This document shows, piece after piece, positions 9,060 through 15,536 of a stretch of 23,847 bases of DNA; position 1 is the first letter of the stretch, and every line of letters starts with the position of its first letter. This DNA is from Bacteroidaceae bacterium. GTDB lineage: Bacteria; Bacteroidota; Bacteroidia; Bacteroidales; Bacteroidaceae. The position numbers and the translations under genes are program-made. The notes under the pieces were generated by a model that was not told where the DNA came from, made no database searches, and saw only the letters and a list, made by a program, of their open reading frames with translations. The stretch is from NCBI GenBank assembly GCA_030843315.1, contig JAUUPT010000060.1:1-23847 (forward strand), in the 5' to 3' direction.

Positions 9060-9082
9060 GTCCTGATAATGGTTATCGGGAC
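9060..9082. other. small hairpin
   Basis: GTCCTGATAA (9060-9069) pairs with TTATCGGGAC (9073-9082) across a 3-nt loop with one T·G wobble. There is no adjacent U-tract. It could be part of the 3' end of the GH5 transcript or of the amtB upstream control region. Confidence 0.35.
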
Positions 9083-9123
9083 AAGGTATGTTGGTATCAC
9101 GGGCTTCATTCATTGGCACCAAC

Positions 9124-9164
9124 AGTTTCAAAGGTTGAAACCAAGAGTTTCAACCTTTGGAACT
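9124..9164 (-). terminator. hairpin downstream of the GH5 gene
   Basis: Two 18-bp arms (9124-9141 and 9147-9164) match at 17 of 18 positions around a 5-nt loop, 38 bp beyond the stop of the leftward GH5 gene. The position fits a transcript end, but the U-tract is poor, so it may instead be a stabilising or repetitive element. Confidence 0.45.
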
Positions 9165-9201
9165 ATTAATCGGGATGATGCAAAGAATGAGGTTGTGTTC
9201 T

Positions 9202-10179
9202 TCAATGTCTTGGGGGAGTGTTCTTCAGTTCATCACGAACCATCTTTCCCCATTCCTTTATGTCTTCTTCCTTCCACTTTCCATTGGTAGGCCCGAAAGG
9301 CACGATCATTGAGCAGGTTTCCTCTTTGGAAGACATAGACCAAGCCACCCAACTAAGTGAGTTCTGTTGCATCCAGTCAACCCATCTGCTCCACTCTTCC
9401 TTGTCAAGGGGGCCGTCGCCGGTAGCTTCCATGCCGGCACATTCCGAAACGAACAAAGGCAGGCCTTTGCTCAGGGCATAGTCACCGCGGTCGCGCAAGT
9501 CTTGTTTATGGGTAGCAGCATAAAAATGAAGGGTATACATTATATTGTTATAGCCGGTAATAGGAGAATCTGCTGCAATATGCACATCCTGATCCCAATG
9601 AGGGCAACCTACTAAAATCAAGTTGTCAGGGTCTATCGCGCGGATAACGCGGATTAATTCTTCCGAATAGGCTTTCACCTTCTCCCATGAATCATCCACT
9701 GGCTCATTGAAGAGTTCGTAAATCACGTACGGTGAATCCTTATACTTAGTAGCCATTTTAGTGAAGAATTCTTTCGCTTCCTCCGTACGTATGTGGTGAC
9801 TGTGCCAGTCGATAATAGCATATGTTTTGTTCTTTATAGCTGCATCCACCACAGCCGTCACACAAGACAATGCTTTTTCCGGGTCGGTAATGTATCCTCC
9901 CTTAGGTTCCACGCCCATCGCAGCACGAACTACGGTGGCTTTCCAGTCTTTACTTAATGTCTTTACGGTAGAAGCATTGTAAAAGTCGCCCCACGAGTTA
10001 TGCCAACCATAACTAACGCCACGCAATACAACTTTCTCTCCTTTAGCGTTCACAAGGGATGTACCCTTCACTGACAGTTGTGCCTTTGCAGAATCATCTT
10101 TTCCTTTTGCAGCCAAATGACTACAACAAAATGGAAACATAAAAGCACATAAGATTAAACACCATTTTCTACTTTTCAT
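9202..10179 (-). CDS. secreted GH5 endoglucanase (cellulase)-type glycoside hydrolase
   Basis: A 325-residue protein with an N-terminal signal peptide (hydrophobic core LILCAFMFPFCCSHLAA, cleavage near residue 24) followed by a single GH5 barrel. Family marks are LRGVSYGWHNSWG near residue 52, the IIDWHSHH strand near 122-129, the acid/base E159 in YELFNEP, HFYAATH near 218, the nucleophile E246 in LFVSECAG, and W280 in WVAWSMS. The arrangement is that of GH5_2-like endo-beta-1,4-glucanases, so it probably cleaves beta-glucan chains outside the cytoplasm; the true substrate cannot be read from sequence. No carbohydrate-binding module or SusC/D partner is present. The gene sits next to the prophage boundary and has its own promoter candidate. 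Confidence 0.9.
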   Translation of the reverse strand: MKSRKWCLILCAFMFPFCCSHLAAKGKDDSAKAQLSVKGTSLVNAKGEKVVLRGVSYGWHNSWGDFYNASTVKTLSKDWKATVVRAAMGVEPKGGYITDPEKALSCVTAVVDAAIKNKTYAIIDWHSHHIRTEEAKEFFTKMATKYKDSPYVIYELFNEPVDDSWEKVKAYSEELIRVIRAIDPDNLILVGCPHWDQDVHIAADSPITGYNNIMYTLHFYAATHKQDLRDRGDYALSKGLPLFVSECAGMEATGDGPLDKEEWSRWVDWMQQNSLSWVAWSMSSKEETCSMIVPFGPTNGKWKEEDIKEWGKMVRDELKNTPPRH

Positions 10180-10291
10180 ACCTTTGTCTTTGTTTAATGA
10201 TAACTATTTATATTTCAGTCTAATTCAATCGTACAATAGGCTCTCGTCAATAGAAAAGGTGCCTCATACTATTAGTTTTAAAGTAACAGTA

Positions 10292-10299
10292 CAAAAATA
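10292..10299 (-). promoter_or_regulatory. candidate -7 element for the GH5 gene
   Basis: Minus-strand TATTTTTG fits TAnnTTTG and lies about 112 bp upstream of the GH5 start codon. A good -33 partner is lacking, so support is moderate. Confidence 0.4.
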
Positions 10300-10411
10300 A
10301 TAAAAATCCTTGGAATAACCTCGAAATGAGGATGAAATGCCACTAAAAGGCTTGGTTGCAATACCATTTTGCCGAAGTTTAAAAGAAAGAGGTAGACCTC
10401 ATGCAAGAAAA

Positions 10412-10439
10412 AAGGCCTAACTTGTGAAAGTTAGACCTT
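10412..10439 (-). terminator. leftward intrinsic terminator with no visible gene feeding it
   Basis: AAGGCCTAACTT (10412-10423) and AAGTTAGACCTT (10428-10439) form a 12-bp stem with a GTGA loop. On the minus strand the single non-Watson-Crick position is a G·U pair and the stem is followed by TTTTTTCTTG, a good U-tract. No leftward gene is visible immediately to its right, which suggests its gene was moved away by the phage insertion. Confidence 0.65.
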
Positions 10440-10492
10440 ATATGTCGGAATGAGGCGACTTGCAACCTACTTTTATGTACTTTTTCTTGTTT

Positions 10493-10527
10493 TGCTGAAA
10501 TAAGTATAAATACTATGTAATTCAGCA
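10493..10527. repeat. nested dyad, candidate integrase core or operator site
   Basis: TGCTGAA (10493-10499) and TTCAGCA (10521-10527) are perfect inverted arms around an inner dyad AGTATAAATACT (10503-10514). Inverted arms with a short centre are the layout of a tyrosine recombinase core site, and the site lies between the leftward terminator and the integrase gene. This role is inferred from position only. Confidence 0.35.
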
Positions 10528-10545
10528 TTTTACAAACTGCGCCTC

Positions 10546-10610
10546 AACAAAGAGAAACAAAGACGAAATAAGAAAAACAAAGATTTAGCGGAACAATAAC
10601 GGAACAAAGA
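10546..10610. repeat. phased AACAAAGA repeats, candidate arm-type sites
   Basis: Four exact copies of AACAAAGA start at 10546, 10556, 10576 and 10603. The first three are spaced by 10 and 20 bp, i.e. on the same face of the helix. They lie just upstream of the integrase gene, where arm-type integrase or accessory-protein sites are expected. Confidence 0.45.
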
Positions 10611-10627
10611 TAGTATTTGTTCCGCTA
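10586..10627. promoter_or_regulatory. inverted repeat over the integrase promoter, candidate operator
   Basis: TAGCGGAACAA (10586-10596) is perfectly inverted at 10617-10627, and a second direct CGGAACAA lies at 10600-10607. The right arm ends 7 bp before the candidate -7 element TATCTTTG (10634-10641), so a bound protein could control integrase transcription. Confidence 0.45.
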
Positions 10628-10633
10628 ATTGTG

Positions 10634-10641
10634 TATCTTTG
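10634..10641 (+). promoter_or_regulatory. candidate -7 element for the integrase gene
   Basis: TATCTTTG matches TAnnTTTG and ends 24 bp before the chosen ATG. A TTTG at 10616-10619 is closer than the usual -33 spacing, so the upstream element is uncertain. Confidence 0.5.
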
Positions 10642-10665
10642 CTTTTGGATTTAAAAGCGAAGAAT

Positions 10666-11931
10666 ATGGCAAATATCAAATTCATCATTCGTGATATGGA
10701 ATCAGAGAACGAGCAAACCATATATGTAAGTTCTCGATTCGGAAGAAATGATAAACTTATGTATGCTACTACTTTGAAAATAGAACCTCTGTTTTGGGAT
10801 GAAAAGAAACAGCGTGCGAAAAATTCAAAGTACTGTACTAACAAAGATGAAATAAACGCTGCGCTTACAAGTATAGAATCAAAGATGAATCTTTTCATAA
10901 CAGATGCAGCGACTAAAGGGAATCCGGTAACAAAGGATGAACTAAAGAATTTACTTGATATTCATTTCGGTAGAAAGATAGCGGCTGCATACGATTTTCA
11001 TTCCTTCTTTGAGGAGTTCATCCGGTTATGTGATACAAGGGTAAGCCCACGAAGAGGTGGTCAGACCATTGACTATAAAACAAAACGTGAGTATGCTCGT
11101 ACTTACTACTACATTCAAGAATACGAGAAGAAGAGAAAAGTTAGATTGGAATTTCGGAGTATTACCCAGCCGTTCTTCAATGATTTTGTTGCTTTCCTGC
11201 AGGAACTTGGTTTGAGTACCAATACAATTTGGCATAAGACAGTAAGCCTTAAAGCTGTGATGAAAGCTGCCAATGAACAGGAACTGACTGATAACACAAA
11301 ATATCAGCTATTCAAAAATGTATCAGAAGAAAGTCAGGCAGTCGCATTGAGTGAAGATGAATTGGATGTACTCGCACGTTTTGACTTTTCACAATCTGCC
11401 CGATTGGAACGAACACGGGATCTATTTCTTGTTGGATGCTGGACCGGACTCCGATTTTCAGACTTTACTCGTATTCGGGAAGAGAATATAAAAGATGGCA
11501 TGATTACCATTCAGCAACAGAAAACGAATGAGTTTGTTACCATCCCCCTGCATCCAGTATTTCTTCGCATTTGGGAGAAATATAATGGTAATCTCCCTGC
11601 TAATATCAGCAATCAGAAGTTTAATGATAACTTGAAAGATGTGTGCCGGGAAGCAGGACTAAAGGAACACGTCTTGAAATCAATAACTAAAGGAGGGAAG
11701 AAGCAGACGACTGTTTATGAGAAGTGGCAGCTTGTTTCATCTCATACGGCTCGAAGGAGCTTTGCTACCAATTTGTATAAGTCTGGTTTCCCTTCAATCT
11801 CTATCATGCAGATTACTGGGCATAAGACAGAAAGTAGTTTTCTCAAATATATTAAAGTGACTAAGGAAGAACATGCTAAAATGCTGATGGCACATTGGCA
11901 GAAGAATGGTAATTTATTAAAAATCGTATGA
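10666..11931 (+). CDS. int: tyrosine-type phage integrase
   Basis: A 421-residue site-specific recombinase of the Bacteroidetes phage/conjugative-transposon type. Residues 1-95 resemble the arm-type DNA-binding domain, about 105-205 the SAM-like core-binding domain, and 225-410 the catalytic domain. The full catalytic set is visible: R263 (TGLRFSD), K286 (QQKTNEF), H360 and R363 (HTARRSF), H386 (ITGHKT) and the nucleophile Y395 (SFLKYIK). The ATG at 10666 was chosen over an upstream TTG because it gives the usual MANIKFIIRD start. It should integrate and excise the prophage. It lies next to the proposed attL, and its stop codon is separated by one base from the next start, implying coupled translation. 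Confidence 0.95.
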   Translation: MANIKFIIRDMESENEQTIYVSSRFGRNDKLMYATTLKIEPLFWDEKKQRAKNSKYCTNKDEINAALTSIESKMNLFITDAATKGNPVTKDELKNLLDIHFGRKIAAAYDFHSFFEEFIRLCDTRVSPRRGGQTIDYKTKREYARTYYYIQEYEKKRKVRLEFRSITQPFFNDFVAFLQELGLSTNTIWHKTVSLKAVMKAANEQELTDNTKYQLFKNVSEESQAVALSEDELDVLARFDFSQSARLERTRDLFLVGCWTGLRFSDFTRIREENIKDGMITIQQQKTNEFVTIPLHPVFLRIWEKYNGNLPANISNQKFNDNLKDVCREAGLKEHVLKSITKGGKKQTTVYEKWQLVSSHTARRSFATNLYKSGFPSISIMQITGHKTESSFLKYIKVTKEEHAKMLMAHWQKNGNLLKIV

Positions 11932-11932
11932 C

Positions 11933-12577
11933 ATGGAAAATATAAGAGCATATTGTGAATACATAGATTTACATTTTCAAGCAGAACCTAATCAAGAGAA
12001 ACAAGACAATTACTATATTGAACAAAATAAATGCTTAGATGCTGTTTCAAACAAACTTTTATCAATGGATGATGCTAATAAAAGGTATTATGCCAAGATG
12101 ATTGCAGATTATTTTGAAAATAGAGCAAGCATTGACTTTGACCTGCTTAATGCTTTTCGGTCAGAAGATAATGACAGAAATATATCTGATGATGCCACAT
12201 TATGTGTTGCAGAATTGGTTTGGAGTATTGCAAAATTATTTGCTTTCTGTGGACTAGATATAAATCAATACATGGAAGTTTTTATAATACCGGGTGAACG
12301 TCCAGTGCTTTCTGTTGAAAATGTGAAAAAGAAAATTGATAGGTCCACTGCTAAAAATCAATATGGTATCTTGTGTGCTTTAATAAAAGCGTCAGGGCAC
12401 ACGATTCCGGACGGGAAAAAAATTGCATCTTTTATTTCTTGGTTGTGCGGAGGATCGGTTGAATCAATCCGTCAGAATGTTTGTTGCAAATACGACTTTG
12501 GCGATGAAAGAATTCTCAAAGAGAAATTTGCTTCAATAGGAATAACGTATGAAGAAGGGAAAATAAAAAACACATAG
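11933..12577 (+). CDS. uncharacterised protein coupled to the integrase
   Basis: A 214-residue, probably soluble protein that I do not recognise. It has no signal peptide or membrane segment. The N-terminal two thirds look helical and acidic (for example AVSNKLLSMDDANKRYYAKM), with SISDDATLCVAEL-type helices in the middle (NISDDATLCVAELVW), and the C-terminal third (residues about 140-200) contains cysteine-containing segments (FISWLCGGSVESIR, NVCCKYDFGD) that need not form a metal site. The start codon lies one base after the integrase stop, so it is translated from the same message. The position suggests a recombination accessory or superinfection function, but there is no sequence evidence for either. 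Confidence 0.7.
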   Translation: MENIRAYCEYIDLHFQAEPNQEKQDNYYIEQNKCLDAVSNKLLSMDDANKRYYAKMIADYFENRASIDFDLLNAFRSEDNDRNISDDATLCVAELVWSIAKLFAFCGLDINQYMEVFIIPGERPVLSVENVKKKIDRSTAKNQYGILCALIKASGHTIPDGKKIASFISWLCGGSVESIRQNVCCKYDFGDERILKEKFASIGITYEEGKIKNT

Positions 12578-12593
12578 GATTGGCAAAGTTGTA

Positions 12594-12616
12594 ATATTAC
12601 ACGATATATTACACGA
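12594..12616. repeat. tandem operator-like repeat
   Basis: ATATTACACGA occurs twice with 12-bp spacing (12594-12604 and 12606-12616). It covers the expected -33 region of the promoter candidate at 12629-12636 in front of the HTH gene, which fits binding by that protein or by an unseen repressor. Confidence 0.5.
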
Positions 12617-12628
12617 AAATAATCACTA

Positions 12629-12636
12629 TATTTTTG
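12629..12636 (+). promoter_or_regulatory. candidate -7 element for the early replication operon
   Basis: TATTTTTG matches TAnnTTTG, 29 bp before the ATG of the HTH gene. It would drive the HTH, winged-helix, ATPase and primase genes. Confidence 0.5.
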
Positions 12637-12665
12637 CATCCATAAGAACTAAAAACAAGTAACTT

Positions 12666-12974
12666 ATGGATGCAATTTCTTTATCTCCCAATGCAATGCT
12701 TATTCAGGGTGCAACAATAAATGACCTTGAAAGCATGATGAGCCGCTTACTTGACAAGAAGTTGGCTGATATAATAGAATCTACTCCCAAAGTAGAGGAA
12801 AGTTCTAAAGACGGACTTCATAAACGCAAAGATGCGGCTAAGAAGCTGCAAGTCTCCCTTGTTACATTGGATAACTGGACTAAACTGGGTATTATTAATG
12901 CTCGGAGGATTGGTACACGTGTCTATTACACAGACAAGGATATTAATGATGCTTTGAAAAAGGTATCTAAATAA
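12666..12974 (+). CDS. excisionase-like helix-turn-helix protein
   Basis: A 102-residue protein whose C-terminal half (residues 50-98) is a MerR/excisionase-type DNA-binding domain: KRKDAAKKLQVSLVTLDNWTKLG forms the helix-turn-helix and RRIGTRVYYTDKDINDAL the following wing and helix. The N-terminal 45 residues (DLESMMSRLLDKKLADII) look like a dimerisation helix. Proteins of this type in Bacteroides phages and mobile elements serve as excisionases or transcription regulators. It is preceded by its own promoter candidate and the tandem repeats at 12594-12616, and begins the replication gene cluster. DNA binding is likely; excision or repression is not distinguishable from sequence. Confidence 0.8.
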   Translation: MDAISLSPNAMLIQGATINDLESMMSRLLDKKLADIIESTPKVEESSKDGLHKRKDAAKKLQVSLVTLDNWTKLGIINARRIGTRVYYTDKDINDALKKVSK

Positions 12975-12987
12975 GAAAGGAGTTACT

Positions 12988-13251
12988 ATGAATCCAATCC
13001 ATAATAACCCCAATCTTACACACGATTATACAGACAAAAGTACTGATTCCGCACGACTTATCCAATCGGTACGCAAACTATTTTTATCCGGTGGCAAATT
13101 TACTGCTAAAGAGATTAATTCATTATGCCATACGAATGATGCCAGGAAGCTAATCTCCGTTCTTCGCAATAAAGAAGGCTGGCAGATAGAGGATTGCCGT
13201 TTACCCAATGGTTGCAAGCTATATTGGCTGAAAGGAGGTGATCATGAGTGA
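12988..13251 (+). CDS. small winged-helix-like phage protein
   Basis: An 87-residue protein with a probable winged-helix fold: LIQSVRKLFLSGGKFTAKEINSL and NDARKLISVLRNKEGW would be helices, and QIEDCRLPNGCKLYWL the wing. Such small HTH proteins are common just before replication ATPase genes in Bacteroides phages. The start is fixed by a strong Shine-Dalgarno AAAGGAG (12976-12982) five bases before the ATG. The C-terminus overlaps the next start by 8 bp, and the coding end contains the ribosome binding site of the ATPase gene. It is probably a DNA-binding replication helper or regulator; this is an inference. Confidence 0.65.
   Translation: MNPIHNNPNLTHDYTDKSTDSARLIQSVRKLFLSGGKFTAKEINSLCHTNDARKLISVLRNKEGWQIEDCRLPNGCKLYWLKGGDHE
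13231..13243 (+). promoter_or_regulatory. strong Shine-Dalgarno deciding the ATPase start
   Basis: AAAGGAGG (13231-13238) lies five bases before the ATG at 13244, favouring this start over an upstream in-frame GTG at 13238. Such a full Shine-Dalgarno is unusual for Bacteroides genes. Confidence 0.75.
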
Positions 13252-14332
13252 AGCTACTGAAAAGATTGTCGCTGAGTTTGAAAAGCCTACCAATCAAGCC
13301 GACCGGAAGATAAGACGTGCGTCTGATTTAATAAAACGAGGCGTACAAGAGATTCCGATGCTCTTTGCTCCAGTATTCCCCCGTAAGGGTGTTGCCTTAT
13401 TCGCTGGCAGTTCTGATGCCGGAAAGTCTATGCTATTACGAAATATGGCTATCTCAGTAGCAACCGGGCGTGACTTCTTGGGTTGGAAGTACAAGGGCAT
13501 TCATCGTTCATGCGTATTTGTTGCGACAGAAGATGATGAAGATGCCACATCCTACTTGCTTAGCAAACATGAAAAGACCTACGGGGATGCGGTCGATGAT
13601 TTGCAGAACCTGCGTTTCATGTTCAACTCAGAGGGTATCGTCTCAGAACTTGACACTGAACTTTCCATCGAGCCTGCTGACCTTGTGATTGTAGATGCCT
13701 ATTCAGATGTGTTTGACGGAAAAGAACAGAACAATGCTGCTCAAACGAGAGCCTTCATCAACAAGTTTAAGGTCTTGGCAGAGAAATATCAGTGCCTATT
13801 TCTTTTCCTGCATCATACAGGAAAGAGAACGGAAGACCTTACCCCATCAAAGAACAACTTTGTAGGTAGTCAGTCCCTTGAAGCTTCGGTAAGGCTTGGC
13901 ATAGAATTGCGTGTTGATAGAGCGAATCCCGAACTACGTCACTTCTGCATCGTAAAAGGCAATTATCTTGGTAGTCAATACAAGCAGTCCTCTTTTGTGC
14001 TAAGAATGGATGAAAACTTCGTATTCAGTGAAACCGGAGATAGAATCTCTTTTGAAAATCTGGCTTTGAATCCCAATCAAGGCAAACCACAGTCAAAAGG
14101 AAAACAGCCATCCGATTTCACAGAGGAACAGCATTTGTCTTTCTTGAGAAAAGCCGCTTCTGAACCAGTATCAAAAAGGAAGCTGACCAGTGCCATCATG
14201 GAAAACTTTACGATAAGCGACCAGCCTGCGAGAAAGTTCATTGATTATTATATTGATGGGGAGTTTCTGAAAGTCCTGGAAGGGAAACCATATTCAACAT
14301 ATCAAATCAATGAGGGAGAATTACCCTTCTAA
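13244..14332 (+). CDS. RecA/RepA-like AAA ATPase (putative replicative helicase)
   Basis: A 362-residue P-loop ATPase of the AAA_25/RepA-like type. The Walker A motif is AGSSDAGKS (residues 54-62, K61), an acidic ATEDDED segment follows at 94-100, the Walker B strand is LVIVDAYSD (147-155), and LFLHHTGKR (188-195) with VGSQSLEASVR (207-217) match the sensor and loop region of RepA-like hexameric helicases. The C-terminal ~90 residues include a helical domain that may bind DNA. It probably unwinds DNA or loads the replication machinery of the phage. It overlaps the preceding gene by 8 bp, and a repeat-rich 142-bp gap separates it from the primase-like gene. Confidence 0.85.
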   Translation: MSEATEKIVAEFEKPTNQADRKIRRASDLIKRGVQEIPMLFAPVFPRKGVALFAGSSDAGKSMLLRNMAISVATGRDFLGWKYKGIHRSCVFVATEDDEDATSYLLSKHEKTYGDAVDDLQNLRFMFNSEGIVSELDTELSIEPADLVIVDAYSDVFDGKEQNNAAQTRAFINKFKVLAEKYQCLFLFLHHTGKRTEDLTPSKNNFVGSQSLEASVRLGIELRVDRANPELRHFCIVKGNYLGSQYKQSSFVLRMDENFVFSETGDRISFENLALNPNQGKPQSKGKQPSDFTEEQHLSFLRKAASEPVSKRKLTSAIMENFTISDQPARKFIDYYIDGEFLKVLEGKPYSTYQINEGELPF

Positions 14333-14436
14333 GGTGTGGTGTGGTACTCTACCACACTACCATACCACAGATAAGAGGGTGTGGTGTGGTAGTACCCCCT
14401 ATAGGGGATGTACCATACCACACCACACCTCTTTTT
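14333..14436. repeat. double-hairpin repeat region, possible attenuator or origin
   Basis: GGTGTGGTGTGGTA occurs directly at 14333-14346 and 14378-14391 and inverted at 14416-14429; TACCATACCACA occurs at 14358-14369 and 14411-14422. Copy one can fold with 14358-14369 (one G·U). Copy two forms a long stem with 14416-14429, extended by GTAC and by the palindrome CCCCTATAGGGG (14396-14407), and followed by CTTTTT (14431-14436). The two copies compete for the same partner, as in attenuators; the dense repeats would equally suit a phage replication origin. Confidence 0.65.
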
Positions 14437-14474
14437 ATCATCTGAATTTTTAATGAAAATCGAAAAGTGAAATT

Positions 14475-15533
14475 ATGATGGATGAATTTAGATATACACT
14501 CCAACCGTATAAGCGTACCAGTGACCGCTATCAGTGCCCAGCGTGCGGACACAAAGGGGAGTTATCTTTGTATATTGACACTGAGACTGGACAGCCACTT
14601 CATCCGTCAGTCGGTAAATGTAATCGTGAGCAAAAGTGTGGCTATCACTATAGACCAAGCGAATACTTTAAAGACAATCCGGATGCAAAGCCAAAAGACG
14701 ACTGGAAACCTACGTATGTAAAGCCAATATCTCTACCGGAAATAGATTACCTGTCTCCCTCGTTATTAGTCACTGATGCCCACCGGAGCAAAAACAATCT
14801 GTTCCGCTTCATGGCTAAAGAGTTTGGAGAGGCTGAGGCAAACCGTGTATTTGATGTTTATCATGTAGGGACATCCCGGCACTGGAAGAACAATGACGGG
14901 TTAGCAACTACTTTCCCTCAGATTGATGAAAGAGGTCGGTTGTGCCAGTTGAAAGTTATGGCATACAATCCCGTCACTGGGAAGCGAATGAAGAAACAGG
15001 ATCAGGCAGAACTTTGGAACGATAAAGCTCAGAAGTATGTAACTGATAACCGACCAATGGATAAAATTTGGTTCGCCGGTAAAACACTTCTCAAAAACTA
15101 TGAAGCCAACCTGCAGCAGACTTTCTTCGGTAGCCACCTGATTAAAGATGCTTCTCGTGTGGGGATTGTCGAGAGCGAGAAATCAGCTCTTATATGCTCT
15201 ATTTTGATGCCGGAAATTACTTGGGTGGCAACAGGAGGTTGTAACGGGTGTAAATGGACGGAAACAAGCGTTTTCAAACCGTTATTCGGCAAAAGAGTAG
15301 TCTTATACCCTGATGCTGGAATGTTGGCAAAATGGGAAGACAAAGCAGTAATCTTGCGGAGTAATGGAGTAGATGTAACCGTAAGTCAGGCGTGTGAAGG
15401 TTTGCCAGACAACTGGGACGTTGCCGATGTGCTTCTTCGGGAACGTCATGCAAAGAAGGGCATGACTATCGGTGAAATAATAGCTTATGCCAAAGAGATC
15501 GGAGTTTCAAGTCAAATCACCTATAATATCTGA
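14475..15533 (+). CDS. primase-like protein with zinc ribbon and TOPRIM domain
   Basis: A 352-residue protein. The N-terminus has a zinc-binding module, C21-x2-C24 (CPACGHKG) and C49-x5-C55 (CNREQKCG), as in DnaG-type primases. A TOPRIM-like domain covers about residues 200-320: the acidic EsEK motif at VGIVESEKSALI (E233) and the second acidic site at RVVLYPDAG (D280). It resembles the DUF6371-type proteins of Bacteroides phages. It probably makes RNA primers or acts in replication together with the ATPase gene upstream. Starts at 14475 and 14478 (both ATG) cannot be separated. The following RusA gene begins 3 bp after the stop codon. Confidence 0.8.
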   Translation: MMDEFRYTLQPYKRTSDRYQCPACGHKGELSLYIDTETGQPLHPSVGKCNREQKCGYHYRPSEYFKDNPDAKPKDDWKPTYVKPISLPEIDYLSPSLLVTDAHRSKNNLFRFMAKEFGEAEANRVFDVYHVGTSRHWKNNDGLATTFPQIDERGRLCQLKVMAYNPVTGKRMKKQDQAELWNDKAQKYVTDNRPMDKIWFAGKTLLKNYEANLQQTFFGSHLIKDASRVGIVESEKSALICSILMPEITWVATGGCNGCKWTETSVFKPLFGKRVVLYPDAGMLAKWEDKAVILRSNGVDVTVSQACEGLPDNWDVADVLLRERHAKKGMTIGEIIAYAKEIGVSSQITYNI

Positions 15534-15536
15534 TTT

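Larger units (their letters stand above)
8806..9201. other. intergenic region between amtB and the GH5 gene
   Basis: About 400 bp without a credible gene. The left part holds the amtB promoter candidate and leader; the right part holds two hairpins (9060-9082 and 9124-9164) that lie downstream of the leftward GH5 gene. Otherwise nothing recognisable is seen. Confidence 0.6.
10180..10665. other. chromosome/prophage junction region, no gene
   Basis: About 490 bp without a coding region. From left to right it holds the GH5 promoter candidate, a leftward terminator hairpin (10412-10439), a nested dyad (10493-10527), four AACAAAGA repeats (10546-10610), an inverted CGGAACAA repeat (10586-10627) and the integrase promoter candidate. 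The attL site is probably inside 10440-10640. Confidence 0.55.

Noticed and set aside
8459..9109. 216-codon minus-strand frame overlapping the amtB start and its upstream region
   Set aside because: It overlaps the amtB coding start in another frame and its C-terminal half is a shifted reading of Amt; the N-terminal half has no recognisable feature.
10440..10545. tRNA gene fragment as phage attachment site
   Set aside because: No cloverleaf, T-arm motif or CCA end could be built on either strand.
10639..10665. Upstream TTG as integrase start
   Set aside because: It overlaps the -7 element and adds residues not typical of the family; the ATG at 10666 gives the usual N-terminus.
14333..14430. 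Possible CRISPR-like repeats
   Set aside because: Only two or three short copies with unequal spacing, inverted relative to each other, and no cas genes; hairpin or origin structure explains them better.
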